From contig NZ_ATDP01000104.1 of the NCBI RefSeq assembly GCF_000445105.1, forward strand, positions 1 to 64,000: a DNA stretch of 64,000 nt, given 5' to 3'. Shown in pieces: positions 50,223 through 59,332 of this stretch (its first letter is position 1; the number at the start of each line of letters is the position of its first letter). Below the pieces are notes generated by a model that made no database searches, was not told the origin of the DNA, and saw only the letters and a program-made list of their open reading frames with translations. The translations under genes were made by a program, and so were the position numbers. The DNA is from Sphingobium lactosutens DS20. GTDB lineage: Bacteria; Pseudomonadota; Alphaproteobacteria; Sphingomonadales; Sphingomonadaceae.

Positions 50223-52073
50223 ATGCCTCCCGAAAATCCCGTTACAGCGCCGCTCCCGCCCGTCTGGGCGACATTCCGCCGGTTCCTGCCCTATCTCTGG
50301 CCGGCCGACGCGCCCGCGCTGCGCCGCCGCGTCGTCATAGCCATGCTGCTCGTGGCCCTGGCCAAGGCGGTGACGCTCATCATGCCCTTTGCCTATAAAG
50401 GCGCGATCGACCGGATGGCGCCGGGGCTGGAGCCGGCGGTCGGCCTCGCCCTCGCCCTGGTGGTCGCCTATGCCGGCGCACGCTTTGCCGGCGTGCTGTT
50501 CGACAATCTGCGCAACGCCGTGTTCGAAGGGGTAGGGCAGGAAGCGGGCCGGCGTCTGTCCGACGACGTCTTCGTCCATCTGCACCGTCTGTCGCTGCGC
50601 TTCCATCTCGACCGGCGCACCGGCGCGGTCACGAAGATCGTCGAGCGCGGGACCAAGAGCATCGACACGATGCTCTATTTCCTGCTGTTCAACATCGCGC
50701 CGACCGTGATCGAACTGCTGGCGGTCTGCGTCATCTTCCTCGTGAAATTCGGGCCCGGCCTGGTCGCCGCCACGCTGGCGATGGTCGCGGCCTATATCTG
50801 GTTCACCCGCACCATTACCGAATGGCGCAACCAGCTGCGCCGCGACATGGTGGACATGGACACCAGCGCCGTCGCCCATGCGGTCGACAGCCTGCTCAAT
50901 TTCGAAACCGTCAAATATTTCGGCGCGGAACAGCGCGAAGCCGACCGCTATGGCACCGCGATGCGCAACTATGCGCGCGCCGCGATCAAGAGTGAAAACA
51001 GCCTGGCCTGGCTCAATATCGGCCAGTCGCTCATCACCAACCTCATGATGGCCGGGGCCATGGCCTATACCGTCTGGGGCTGGAGCGTGGGGCGCTTCAC
51101 CACCGGCGACGTGGTGCTGGTCAACACCCTGCTGGCCCAGCTTTTCCGTCCGCTCGACCTGCTCGGCATGGTCTATCGCACCATCCGCCAGGGCCTTATC
51201 GACATGGAGGCGATGTATGCGCTGATCGACACGCCGACCGAAGTCGCCGACCGCGCCGGTGCCCCCACGCTGGCCGTGACCGGCGGAACGGTTCAGTTCG
51301 ATCAGGTGCATTTCGGCTATGATCCCCAGCGCGAGATATTGCACGGTATCAGCTTCACCGTGCCCGCCGGTCGCACTTTGGCGATCGTCGGCCCGTCAGG
51401 CGCGGGCAAGTCGACCATCGCGCGCATCCTCTTCCGCTTCTACGACATTCAGTCGGGATCGGTGACGATCGACGGGCAGGACATAGCGGCCGTGACCCAG
51501 CAATCGTTGCGCGCCGCCATCGGCATCGTGCCGCAGGACATGGTCCTCTTCAACGACACGATCGGCTATAATATCGCCTATGGCCGCGAAGGCGCGAGCC
51601 AGGCGGAGATCGAGGCGACGGCCCGCGCGGCGCAGATTCACGACTTCATCCTCGGCATGCCCCAGGGCTATGACACGCGGGTGGGCGAACGCGGCCTTAA
51701 ATTGTCGGGCGGGGAAAAACAGCGGGTCGCGATCGCCCGCACCCTGCTCAAGGACCCGCCGGTGCTGGTGCTCGACGAAGCGACCAGCGCGCTCGACAGC
51801 CGCACCGAAACCGAAATCCAGACCGTGCTGCGCGACATCAGCCGCAAGCGCACCACTCTGGTCGTCGCGCATCGCCTCTCGACCGTGGTCGATGCCGATG
51901 AAATCATCGTGCTGGATCAGGGGCGCATCGTCGAACGTGGCGCCCATGCCGACCTCGTGCGCGCCGACGGGCTCTACGCGACCATGTGGGCGCGCCAGGC
52001 GACCGAGCGCGACGCGCCTGTCGCTGAAGGGGAAAACGGTGCCGACCGCGAGCCGGCCGCGCCATTGCTTTAA
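50223..52073 (+). CDS. Atm1-type ABC exporter (ABCB7/HMT1 family)
   Basis: 616 residues, membrane domain plus ATPase in one chain. Six transmembrane segments between residues 35 and 320, including the family patch NFETVKYFGAEQREADRY. Walker A IVGPSGAGKSTIAR, Q-loop VPQDMVLFNDTI, signature LSGGEKQRVAIARTLL, Walker B VLVLDEATSALD and switch His VVAHRLST. Homologues in Novosphingobium export glutathione-metal complexes; in mitochondria they support Fe-S maturation. Transcribed alone. Confidence 0.93.
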   Translation: MPPENPVTAPLPPVWATFRRFLPYLWPADAPALRRRVVIAMLLVALAKAVTLIMPFAYKGAIDRMAPGLEPAVGLALALVVAYAGARFAGVLFDNLRNAVFEGVGQEAGRRLSDDVFVHLHRLSLRFHLDRRTGAVTKIVERGTKSIDTMLYFLLFNIAPTVIELLAVCVIFLVKFGPGLVAATLAMVAAYIWFTRTITEWRNQLRRDMVDMDTSAVAHAVDSLLNFETVKYFGAEQREADRYGTAMRNYARAAIKSENSLAWLNIGQSLITNLMMAGAMAYTVWGWSVGRFTTGDVVLVNTLLAQLFRPLDLLGMVYRTIRQGLIDMEAMYALIDTPTEVADRAGAPTLAVTGGTVQFDQVHFGYDPQREILHGISFTVPAGRTLAIVGPSGAGKSTIARILFRFYDIQSGSVTIDGQDIAAVTQQSLRAAIGIVPQDMVLFNDTIGYNIAYGREGASQAEIEATARAAQIHDFILGMPQGYDTRVGERGLKLSGGEKQRVAIARTLLKDPPVLVLDEATSALDSRTETEIQTVLRDISRKRTTLVVAHRLSTVVDADEIIVLDQGRIVERGAHADLVRADGLYATMWARQATERDAPVAEGENGADREPAAPLL

Positions 52074-52468
52074 GGAATGCCGGCGCTCTGGTTCATGCGG
52101 CGCTCGGCAAACCATTGTTCCAGCATCTTGGCGGTGCAGCCGGTAAAGCCGTTGCTGCCATTGACCGAACAGCTGTTGGGCAGAGTGGACCGTTGAACCT
52201 GCTCCATCGTCGCGACCTGGCTGCCCCAGCCCGGTCCGCCGGACGGGGCGGGCTTTTCGCGCAGTTTCTTGGGAATGCGATAGCGCTCCGCCTCCGGTCG
52301 CCTTGCGCACACGACGATCTCGTCGCCCTGGCTCTGCGGGCACGGATCGTCACCATAGACCAGCAGGTTGATGATCCGCTCTGGCGGCGGCTCCGCCTGC
52401 GCCAGGGCGGGGACGGGTAGCAAAGGCATCAGCATCAGGCCGATCAGGGGAATGGCGCCGTGGCGCAT
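52070..52468 (-). CDS. Small exported protein with YGDDxCPQSQGD motif (paralog A)
   Basis: 132 residues. Signal peptide IPLIGLMLMPLLPVPALAQA. The mature part has LLVYGDDPCPQSQGDEIVVCARRPEAERYRIPKKLR, then further Cys residues (NSCSVNG, FTGCTAK) that may form disulfides. The same motif recurs in the next gene. No function known to me. Convergent with atm1, overlapping by four bases at the stop codons. Confidence 0.75.
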   Translation of the reverse strand: MRHGAIPLIGLMLMPLLPVPALAQAEPPPERIINLLVYGDDPCPQSQGDEIVVCARRPEAERYRIPKKLREKPAPSGGPGWGSQVATMEQVQRSTLPNSCSVNGSNGFTGCTAKMLEQWFAERRMNQSAGIP

Positions 52469-52579
52469 GGCAGTGATCCTTCTTCCATCCCCTGTGAACG
52501 TCCACCCCGGACTTGGCGCAGTGCATGGCTGGCCAGGATCAGGACGACGCCCCGCCGCCCGATCCGTCACGGCCCTGCA

Positions 52580-53137
52580 TCATCGCTGCGGCGGCGACGT
52601 CGTATCCTGTGCCGCGGGCTGCTGCTGCGCCTTGGCCTCAGCCGCTTCCTCGGCCTTTACCCGCGCCTCGATGGCCTCGCTGTCGGCGTCGATCGTGGAC
52701 AGCCGCTTTTCGCGTTCGGCCGCGACCAGATCCTTCCAGCTGGCATTGTCGGCCTGCTGCCGCTCCGCCTTGGCCAGCCGCGCCAGCTGCGCGAAACAAC
52801 CGGTCGCCCCGCCCGCGCCCGAAGGCGAACAGCTTTCGGTGCCGGACCGGCCGACATATTCCATGGATCGTACACGCTCGCCCCAGGCCTGATTGCTGGG
52901 CTTGTTGGGATCACCTCTCAGCGGTTCGGGAATGCGATAGCGTTCCTCCTCGCCCTTGCGCGCGCACACGACGATATCGTCGCCCTGGCTCTGCGGACAG
53001 GAATCATCGCCGTAGACGATGACGATATTCACCTTTTCCGATCCCGCGCTTCCCGTTTCGGCGGCCGGTTGCTGCGCCAGCGCGGGCGTCATGGCGCCAG
53101 TCAGCGCAATGGCGGCGATCATAAGCTTGTTCTTCAT
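52580..53137 (-). CDS. Small exported protein with YGDDxCPQSQGD motif (paralog B)
   Basis: 185 residues. Signal peptide LMIAAIALTGAMTPALAQQ, then VIVYGDDSCPQSQGDDIVVCARKGEEERYRIPEPLR, matching paralog A at nearly every position of that block, and SCSPSGAGGATGCFAQL with two more Cys. The C-terminal third is a Lys/Glu/Ala-rich helix ending in a Gln/Ala tail, absent from paralog A. GAGG eight bases before the ATG at 53137. Same strand as paralog A, 111 bp apart. Confidence 0.75.
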   Translation of the reverse strand: MKNKLMIAAIALTGAMTPALAQQPAAETGSAGSEKVNIVIVYGDDSCPQSQGDDIVVCARKGEEERYRIPEPLRGDPNKPSNQAWGERVRSMEYVGRSGTESCSPSGAGGATGCFAQLARLAKAERQQADNASWKDLVAAEREKRLSTIDADSEAIEARVKAEEAAEAKAQQQPAAQDTTSPPQR

Positions 53138-53168
53138 CGGTCGATCCTCTTGCAGACGCGCCACGGCG

Positions 53169-53723
53169 TCAGATACGCTTGGACAAGGCGATGGCGGCGC
53201 GACAGCCCAAGCGAATGGCGCCCGACAAAATGGGGTAGGCCGGCGCCTGCTCCGCGCCGTGGGCGATCGCGGCGTCGCGATGCTCCACCTCCTCCGCCTG
53301 AAAATCCGCGATGGCGGTGGAGAGTTCCGGATCGTCACCGCCGATCCTCTCCAGCTGTTCGGCATAATGGCGATCAATCTCGGTTTCGACGGCTGCCGTG
53401 CAGGCCATCGCCGCCTTTGGACCCAATGCGGCGGTCACCGCGCCCAGCGCATATCCAGCGACATTCCAGAGCGGGCTCAGCGCCGTCGGCCGCACCCCGC
53501 GCCGCACAATCATCGCGTCGAACAGCTGGCGATGCCGCTCTTCCTGGCTGGCCATGCCCGCGATCACCCGGCCATAGGGATGACGATCGCCCATCACCGC
53601 CAGCTGGCCGGCGTAGATACGGGTCGCGCCGAATTCGCCCGCCTGATCCACCCGCAGCATTGCTGCGCGATCCGGGTCGGTCAGCCGCTTTGTGGGGCGC
53701 GGATAATCGGGACTTGCGCTCAT
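53169..53723 (-). CDS. coq7: Demethoxyubiquinone hydroxylase (COQ7 type)
   Basis: 184 residues. Di-iron ligands are in DQAGEFGATRIYAGQ (Glu), SQEERHRQLF (Glu-x-x-His), AVETEIDRHY (Glu) and QAEEVEHRDAAI (Glu-x-x-His), the ferritin-like set of COQ7. It performs a late ring hydroxylation in ubiquinone synthesis, complementing ubiA in this window. Its start overlaps the dsbB stop by four bases. Confidence 0.93.
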   Translation of the reverse strand: MSASPDYPRPTKRLTDPDRAAMLRVDQAGEFGATRIYAGQLAVMGDRHPYGRVIAGMASQEERHRQLFDAMIVRRGVRPTALSPLWNVAGYALGAVTAALGPKAAMACTAAVETEIDRHYAEQLERIGGDDPELSTAIADFQAEEVEHRDAAIAHGAEQAPAYPILSGAIRLGCRAAIALSKRI

Positions 53724-54202
53724 GACTTCCTCGCTTTCAGCAGCAGCGCCAAGATGGCAAGCGCCGCCGCGCTCGACAAGAGGCCGTTATAGCCCGCCAT
53801 GGATATGCCCATCAGGCTCCATGGCGCCACGTCGCAGCGTGTGATGGGGCTGGCCATGATCTGGCTGAGCAAATCGGCCGCATTGCCTGCCGCTGGCGTC
53901 GTTGAACAGGTGGTCAGCCCCTCCCACCAGCCATATTCGACCCCGGCGTGAAATAGTCCGATAAGGCCGCTGACGCCGACTGCCAGCCCGGCAAGCCCCA
54001 CGAACAGCGCGCTGACGCACGGGCGGGCGCGCGCGACAAAGGCGACCAGAGCCAGTGGCACGGCAGCGAAATGGGCATAACGTTGCCACCAGCACATCTC
54101 GCAGGGGTGCAGCCCACCCAGATATTGGAAGCCATAAGCTCCCGCGAGCAGGAGAAGCGGGACAATGAGCGCAAGCGCGCGGGCGAGGGACAGGCTCTTC
54201 AT
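53720..54202 (-). CDS. dsbB: Disulfide bond formation protein B
   Basis: 160 residues, four transmembrane segments. Redox pair HPCEMCWWQRYAH in the first periplasmic loop and a second pair in GLTTCSTT and PITRCDVAPWSLMGISMAGYN. It reoxidises DsbA using quinone, which fits its operon with coq7. Complete. Confidence 0.93.
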   Translation of the reverse strand: MKSLSLARALALIVPLLLLAGAYGFQYLGGLHPCEMCWWQRYAHFAAVPLALVAFVARARPCVSALFVGLAGLAVGVSGLIGLFHAGVEYGWWEGLTTCSTTPAAGNAADLLSQIMASPITRCDVAPWSLMGISMAGYNGLLSSAAALAILALLLKARKS

Positions 54203-54264
54203 GCCTTGGGCTTAAAGCCTTCATGCCCTTTCGTCATGCTGAACTTGCCCTGCCGCGTCCGCGC

Positions 54265-55611
54265 TTATTTTGCGCCCGGCTTGCGGGCCGCGGCCTGGGC
54301 CACGACCGCGCTAGGCGCTTTTGCGAGCCGCGCGATCGTCTTGAGCGCATAGTCCATCTGGAAATCCTCGATGCCCTGCTTTTTCAGCTCTTCGGCCGAT
54401 AGGGCAAAGCGCGGATCATCCTTCACATCCTCCTCCAGCGCCGCATCGTCGGTCTTGATCTCATTGATCAGGTGACGGCGCAGGTCGCTTTCGCGGAATT
54501 TGGGCCGGTTCTTGTAATCGGGATCCGACAATTGCGGCACGCGAATATCCGGCTGGATGCCGCCTTCCTGCACGCTGCGGCCCGATGGCGTATAATAACG
54601 CGCGGTCGTCAGCTTGAGCGCCGTGGTGTTGCTCAGCGGCAGCATGGTCTGCACGCTGCCCTTGCCAAAGCTGCGCTCGCCCATCACCAGCGCGCGATGC
54701 TGGTCCTGCAAGGCGCCCGCGACGATTTCCGAGGCTGATGCCGAACCCGCGTCGACCAGCACGATCACCGGCAGTCCCTTCGCATCATCGCCCGGCTTGG
54801 CGTAATAGCGTTCGACATCGCCCTTCTGCCGACCGCGCTGCGACACGATCTCGCCGCGCTCCAGGAAGGTGTCGCTGACCGTCACCGCTTCGTCCAGCAG
54901 ACCGCCGGGATTGGAGCGCAGATCCAGCACATAGCCGGTGGGCTTGTGACCCAGGCTCTTGTCGATGCTGCGGATCGCCTGGCGCACGTCCGCACCGGTG
55001 TTGGCGGAGAAGCTGACGATGGTGATGACGCCAATATCCCTCTTCACCTCCCATTTGACGGGCTTCAACTGAATGATCTCGCGCGTCAGGGTCAGGTCGA
55101 TCGGCTTGTCGCGGCCCGGACGCACCAGCGTCAGCTTCAGGCTGGTGCCCGGCGCGCCGCGCATTTTGTCGACCGCCTCGTCCAGCGTGCCGCCGTAGAT
55201 AAGCTGCCCATCGATATGGGTGATATAGTCGCCCGCCTTGATCCCCGCGCGCCAGGCCGGCGTATCCTGCGTCGGCGCGATCACCTTGACCGCACCATCC
55301 TCCTGCGTGACCGACAGGCCTAGGCCCCCATAGCTGCCTTCGGTCTGGGTGCGCAGATTCTGGAAGTCGCGTGCGTCGAGGAAGCTGGAATGCGGGTCGA
55401 GGCTGGCGAGCATGCCGTCGATCGCGCCCTTGATCAGCTTTTCGTCATCGACCTTCTCGACATAGTCGGTGCGCACTTTCTGGAACACGTCCATGAATTC
55501 GTCGAGCGCCTTGTAGCTCGACGCCTCCCCGTCCGCGAGCGCGGCGGTGGTGGCGGGAATGAGCGCAAGCGCCCCGAGCGCGATCGCGCCCTGGAGGAAG
55601 GATGTCTTCAT
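54265..55611 (-). CDS. ctpA: Carboxyl-terminal processing protease (peptidase S41)
   Basis: 448 residues. Signal peptide LQGAIALGALALIPATTAALA, PDZ domain (GGLGLSVTQEDGAVKVIAPTQDTPAWRAGIKAGDYITHIDG), and the catalytic core DLRSNPGGLLDEAV, VDAGSASASEIVAGALQ (Ser) and MGERSFGKGSVQ (Lys). Cleaves periplasmic proteins. ATG 55611 has AGGA six bases upstream; ATG 55632 is an alternative. In many alphaproteobacteria it follows the envC gene; here one gene intervenes. Confidence 0.93.
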   Translation of the reverse strand: MKTSFLQGAIALGALALIPATTAALADGEASSYKALDEFMDVFQKVRTDYVEKVDDEKLIKGAIDGMLASLDPHSSFLDARDFQNLRTQTEGSYGGLGLSVTQEDGAVKVIAPTQDTPAWRAGIKAGDYITHIDGQLIYGGTLDEAVDKMRGAPGTSLKLTLVRPGRDKPIDLTLTREIIQLKPVKWEVKRDIGVITIVSFSANTGADVRQAIRSIDKSLGHKPTGYVLDLRSNPGGLLDEAVTVSDTFLERGEIVSQRGRQKGDVERYYAKPGDDAKGLPVIVLVDAGSASASEIVAGALQDQHRALVMGERSFGKGSVQTMLPLSNTTALKLTTARYYTPSGRSVQEGGIQPDIRVPQLSDPDYKNRPKFRESDLRRHLINEIKTDDAALEEDVKDDPRFALSAEELKKQGIEDFQMDYALKTIARLAKAPSAVVAQAAARKPGAK

Positions 55612-55751
55612 GGCTGTCCTAGGAGTCCGCATCAAGGTCCCATCATAAGCCGAATGACCGGCCAACGCAAAAACATGCTTCGACCAATATCATCCAGCAG
55701 CGATGAGCGTGGGGTGAATGGCGGCGCCGCCACCCCATGCCATCCAACCGC

Positions 55752-57053
55752 TCAGTCGAACAGCGGCGTGACCAGCGGCTGGAACTCGGCGGGCGCTGCC
55801 CTGAGCCGCGCCACCGCCTGTTCGCGCTCCTGCTCCGACATGGCCGCGAGTTTCTTGCGGCCGGATTCGAACACTGACTTTCCGGTTGCCGGCGCGCCAT
55901 GAACGAAACGCTGCGTGATCTGGAGCAGCACGTGCGTCGGGTTGATGCGCTGAACCAGATCGGGGTCGAGACCAGCGGGCTGATAGGCGTAGGCGACTTC
56001 CTGAAATCCATAAGACAGGGCTTCGGTCAGGTTTGTGCCGAAACTGTCTCCGAAGATTAGCAGCTTGCCCGCGATCGGCGCGGCGGAGTTGCGGTAAATA
56101 CGGATATTGCCGTGATTATGGATGCCGTTCTCAAATACCAGCCTGTCCGAGAAGTTGTCGCGGAACGCCAGTTCAAAGTTCGATGTGGGCGGAATCAGCT
56201 TACTTCCCAGGTCGCCAATCTTCTGCTTGATGGCGAACTCTCCGGGCAAGGCGTCCGCTGGGAGGTCCCACCGCTTCAACAATGTCTGCCCGGCCACCGT
56301 AGCGCCGTAATCGGTCCAGTGGGTGTCCGTTGCTCCATAACATAGCTGACGCCGGTTCCACAGTTCCCAACGCGGCATCAGGACGGGCTGGTCGCCGAAC
56401 CGCTTCATGAAATCGTCGAAAGCCGTGTTGAGCGCTCGCCGGAATGGATAATAGTCGCGCAGAACCTCTTCCTTGGCAGGGGCGACCATCATCATGATCT
56501 TGTCGATGCCGAATTCATCCTGCCATTCCGGCATCTTGCTGAACATGTAAGTCCATCCCGTGACGCTGGCATCGCTAAGCGAGCCAGAGCGCGTGAACTG
56601 CCCTACGCTGTCATTTGTGTCGCCGACCAGGAACAACTGACCCATCCGTCCCAACAGAGCCTGGCCCGTGCCGGTCGGTGGAACGGACGCTGGCACTCCC
56701 CGTTGCACCATGCCGACCAGCGCCATGTCCTCACGCTCTTGATCCACCACTTCCCAGCGGCAGACAACGTCGCGCCCCTGTTCCTGGCGCACGGGTATCT
56801 CGACGTGGAACACGCCTTTGCGCGCCGGCACGTCGACAATGAATCCTGGATTGGCAAGGCAGGTCGCCACTATGTCTCCGCCATGGCGGATGGAGACGGT
56901 CACGCCGTCTCCCGGATTGGCGACATGGCCCGAAAAGACCAACCTGTCATCGCCGATGGGCAGAGGCTGCGCGATCCACACCTTGCCGAGATTATCGGGT
57001 CCCTGCGCCCCATATTGACTGACCGCCCAAGTCGCCCCTGTCATGGCACTCAT
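55752..57053 (-). CDS. AlgX/AlgJ-like SGNH hydrolase-family protein
   Basis: 433 residues with GDTNDSVGQF near residue 142, CYGATDTHWTDYGATVAGQTLL near residue 240 and LLIFGDSFGTNLTEALSYGF near residue 335. The last two hold the Asp-His and Ser expected for the AlgX/AlgJ-type acetyltransferase fold used in polysaccharide O-acetylation. No signal peptide is visible, which is odd for that family. AGAGG precedes the ATG. Base composition is visibly less GC-rich than its neighbours, and it interrupts a conserved gene order. Confidence 0.72.
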   Translation of the reverse strand: MSAMTGATWAVSQYGAQGPDNLGKVWIAQPLPIGDDRLVFSGHVANPGDGVTVSIRHGGDIVATCLANPGFIVDVPARKGVFHVEIPVRQEQGRDVVCRWEVVDQEREDMALVGMVQRGVPASVPPTGTGQALLGRMGQLFLVGDTNDSVGQFTRSGSLSDASVTGWTYMFSKMPEWQDEFGIDKIMMMVAPAKEEVLRDYYPFRRALNTAFDDFMKRFGDQPVLMPRWELWNRRQLCYGATDTHWTDYGATVAGQTLLKRWDLPADALPGEFAIKQKIGDLGSKLIPPTSNFELAFRDNFSDRLVFENGIHNHGNIRIYRNSAAPIAGKLLIFGDSFGTNLTEALSYGFQEVAYAYQPAGLDPDLVQRINPTHVLLQITQRFVHGAPATGKSVFESGRKKLAAMSEQEREQAVARLRAAPAEFQPLVTPLFD

Positions 57054-57166
57054 ACATTCGCCTCTTTATATTTTTGAAAACACACCGAAAGACGGCATGC
57101 CGTCCCACCGCATGCACGCTATGAGCAAAAAAACCATGGCTCAACGGTAAAAGTGTCGGACAACAG

Positions 57167-58438
57167 TCAAACCGGTCCAATAAGAGGAATGATATCGACC
57201 GGGCGGCCATTGCGGCGCAGTTCGACGATGATGTCGCTGCGCCGCGCGCCGGTGACGCCCACCGGATCGCCCTGCCGCACAGTTTCGCCCACGCGCACGG
57301 ACAGGCGATGCAGTCCGGTAATCAATGTGGTCCAGCCGCCACCATGGTCGATGATGAGGATCTGACCATAGTCGCGATAGGGTCCGGCAAAGGCGATGCG
57401 GCCCGCCGTCGGCGCGATGGCTTGCGCACCGGGCTGGACGGCCAGCGTCAACCCTCTGGCGCGCACGCCGCTGTCGTTGACTTCGCCAAGGCCGGTGACG
57501 AGCTGACCGACGACCGGCAGGCGATAGGGCGGCGGGCCGCTTGCCCGGACGTCTCGCTCCGGCGGCGCGGCGCCGGCTTGGTCTGGCCGGGCCGGGCGGA
57601 GCAATGGTCCTGACAGAGCGGCGAGCCGTTCGCGCAGGTCTCCCGCCTGTTCCAGCCGATCCATCAAATCGACGATGTCGCGCGCTCGTTCGCCCAGCGC
57701 CAGCGCCCGCTCGCTTTCCATGCCGGCATTGGCGCGATAGTCGCGCGCGGCCAGGCGCTTGCGCGCTTCCAGTGCCGCCAGTTCGGCTTGCTGCGCCTTG
57801 CGATCCTGTTGCGCCTGGGCCAGCGCATCGGACGCTTGCTGAGCGGTCGCGCGCAAAGCACGGCTGCGCGCCAGTTCCGCGCGCAAGCCGGCCGTGCGTT
57901 GCTCGATCACCGGCAGAATTTGCCCCAGAACGGCGCGCAGATGCACCGCGTCGCTGATGCTGCCTGGCTGCACCAGCGCCAGCGCCAGCGGCCGCCGGGC
58001 CATCATCTGAAGCGCGGCGGTCAGCCGGACCACCGGTTCCTGCCGCGCCGCCAGCCGTTTGGCCTGCGCGCGTTGCAACCGGGCGATGATGGCAATGCGG
58101 GCCCGGGCAGCTTGAATATCGGCTTCGGCCTGCTGGATACGGGCGGCCACGGCGGCTGCGCGGCGGCGGGCTTGTTCGGCGGCGTCCCGTGCGGCCATCG
58201 CCTGCTGCGCCAGGCGTGCGGCGCGATCGCGCGCCTCGTCGGACTGACGGCGCGCATCCTTGAGCGCCTGTTGCTCCTGCGCCAGGCTGGTGCCCGCCGT
58301 CCCTTGCAGCACCAGCGCATCGTCGCCGGCGGCGACAAGGCGCGTGCCGGCCAGCAGCAATAGAGCCGCGATGCCGCCAACGAAGAAAAAATGTCGCGTC
58401 ACCCGATGTCCCGCCCTTATGATGCGGTGACTAGGCAT
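57167..58438 (-). CDS. EnvC-like murein hydrolase activator (degenerate LytM/M23)
   Basis: 423 residues. An N-terminal membrane segment HFFFVGGIAALLLLAG, a long Ala/Arg/Gln coiled coil (about residues 50-270), then a LytM domain PAGTGLGEVNDSG-like start with GQILIIDHGGGWTTLITGLHRLSVRVGETVRQGDPVGVTG. The catalytic HxxxD is RARGLTL here and the HLHFE position reads DIIVELR, so zinc ligands are missing, as in EnvC-type activators of amidases. Followed by the SGNH gene. Confidence 0.87.
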   Translation of the reverse strand: MPSHRIIRAGHRVTRHFFFVGGIAALLLLAGTRLVAAGDDALVLQGTAGTSLAQEQQALKDARRQSDEARDRAARLAQQAMAARDAAEQARRRAAAVAARIQQAEADIQAARARIAIIARLQRAQAKRLAARQEPVVRLTAALQMMARRPLALALVQPGSISDAVHLRAVLGQILPVIEQRTAGLRAELARSRALRATAQQASDALAQAQQDRKAQQAELAALEARKRLAARDYRANAGMESERALALGERARDIVDLMDRLEQAGDLRERLAALSGPLLRPARPDQAGAAPPERDVRASGPPPYRLPVVGQLVTGLGEVNDSGVRARGLTLAVQPGAQAIAPTAGRIAFAGPYRDYGQILIIDHGGGWTTLITGLHRLSVRVGETVRQGDPVGVTGARRSDIIVELRRNGRPVDIIPLIGPV

Positions 58439-58460
58439 AAGCCGCCCGCGTGTCGAGCCG

Positions 58461-58883
58461 TCAGCCTTCGCGGTGATAGGGATGGCCGGCCATTATGGAG
58501 GAGGCGCGCCAGAGCTGTTCGGCCAGCATCGCGCGGGCCATCATGTGCGGCCAGGTCATCGCGCCGAATGCGATCAACAGGTCGGCATTGGCGCGTTCTG
58601 CATCCTCGAACCCGTCCGCCGCACCGATCAGGAACTGGCATTCGCGCGTGCCTGCGTCGCGCCAGCCTTCGATCCGGCGGGCAAAGTCCACAGAACCCAG
58701 TTGCTTGCCCTTTTCATCGAGCATGACCGTCACGGTGCCGGGTCCGGCTGGCGGCAGCTTGCCACCCCGGTCGGGCATTTCGGTGACGCGACAGGGCATG
58801 GTCAATCGCCTGAGGTAGCGGTCGACAAGCTCGGCTTCAGGTGATCGTCCGATCTTGCCGCGCGCGATGATATGGAGAAGCAT
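58461..58883 (-). CDS. rlmH: 23S rRNA pseudouridine-1915 N3-methyltransferase RlmH
   Basis: 140 residues of the SPOUT class: LHIIARGKIGRSPEAELVDRYLRRL, VMLDEKGKQLGSVDFARRI, FLIGAADGFEDAERANADLLIAFGAMTWPHMMARAMLAEQLWRA. The last stretch is the trefoil-knot SAM site. Part of the rsfS-rlmH-envC set transcribed on the minus strand. Confidence 0.95.
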   Translation of the reverse strand: MLLHIIARGKIGRSPEAELVDRYLRRLTMPCRVTEMPDRGGKLPPAGPGTVTVMLDEKGKQLGSVDFARRIEGWRDAGTRECQFLIGAADGFEDAERANADLLIAFGAMTWPHMMARAMLAEQLWRASSIMAGHPYHREG

Positions 58884-58930
58884 CGGCGTCTCCTAATTCA
58901 TCATCACCCCGCTGTCCAAGCGTCGGGACG

Positions 58931-59320
58931 TCAGGCGTTGCCCGCGACCGGCGCGTCGACAAAGCCCCACATCCGTTCCAGATTGTAGAAGCTGCGCACT
59001 TCGGGCCGGAACAGGTGGACAATCACGTCGCCCGCGTCGATCAGCACCCAGTCGGCGACGGGCAGGCCCTCGACACGCGCGGAGCGCCCGGTTTCCTTCT
59101 TGATCCTTTCGGCAAGATGCTGGGCCATGGCCGCGACCTGGCGCGACGAACGGCCGCTTGCGATCACCATGTGATCGGCGATGCTGCTTTTGCCTTCAAG
59201 GGGAATGGAGATGGTTTCCTGCGCCTGGTCGTCGTCGAGCGACTGCATGACAAGGGCGTGCAGGGCGGCCACGGAATCGGCGCTTTGCGCGATGTCGTTG
59301 GCAGGGGCGGGGCTGGTCAA
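58931..59320 (-). CDS. rsfS: Ribosome silencing factor RsfS
   Basis: 129 residues with SLDDDQAQETISIPLEGKSSIADHMVIASGRSSRQVAAMAQHLAERIKKETGR and the tail DWVLIDAGDVIVHLFRPEVRSFYNLERMW that defines RsfS. It binds L14 and blocks subunit joining. TTG start at 59320 with GGAG a few bases upstream. Confidence 0.94.
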   Translation of the reverse strand: MTSPAPANDIAQSADSVAALHALVMQSLDDDQAQETISIPLEGKSSIADHMVIASGRSSRQVAAMAQHLAERIKKETGRSARVEGLPVADWVLIDAGDVIVHLFRPEVRSFYNLERMWGFVDAPVAGNA

Positions 59321-59332
59321 ATAAACTCCAAT

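Noticed and set aside
50067..51344. 5' extension of the DUF6891 frame
   Set aside because: It is antisense to the Atm1 exporter. The gene starts well at 50066.
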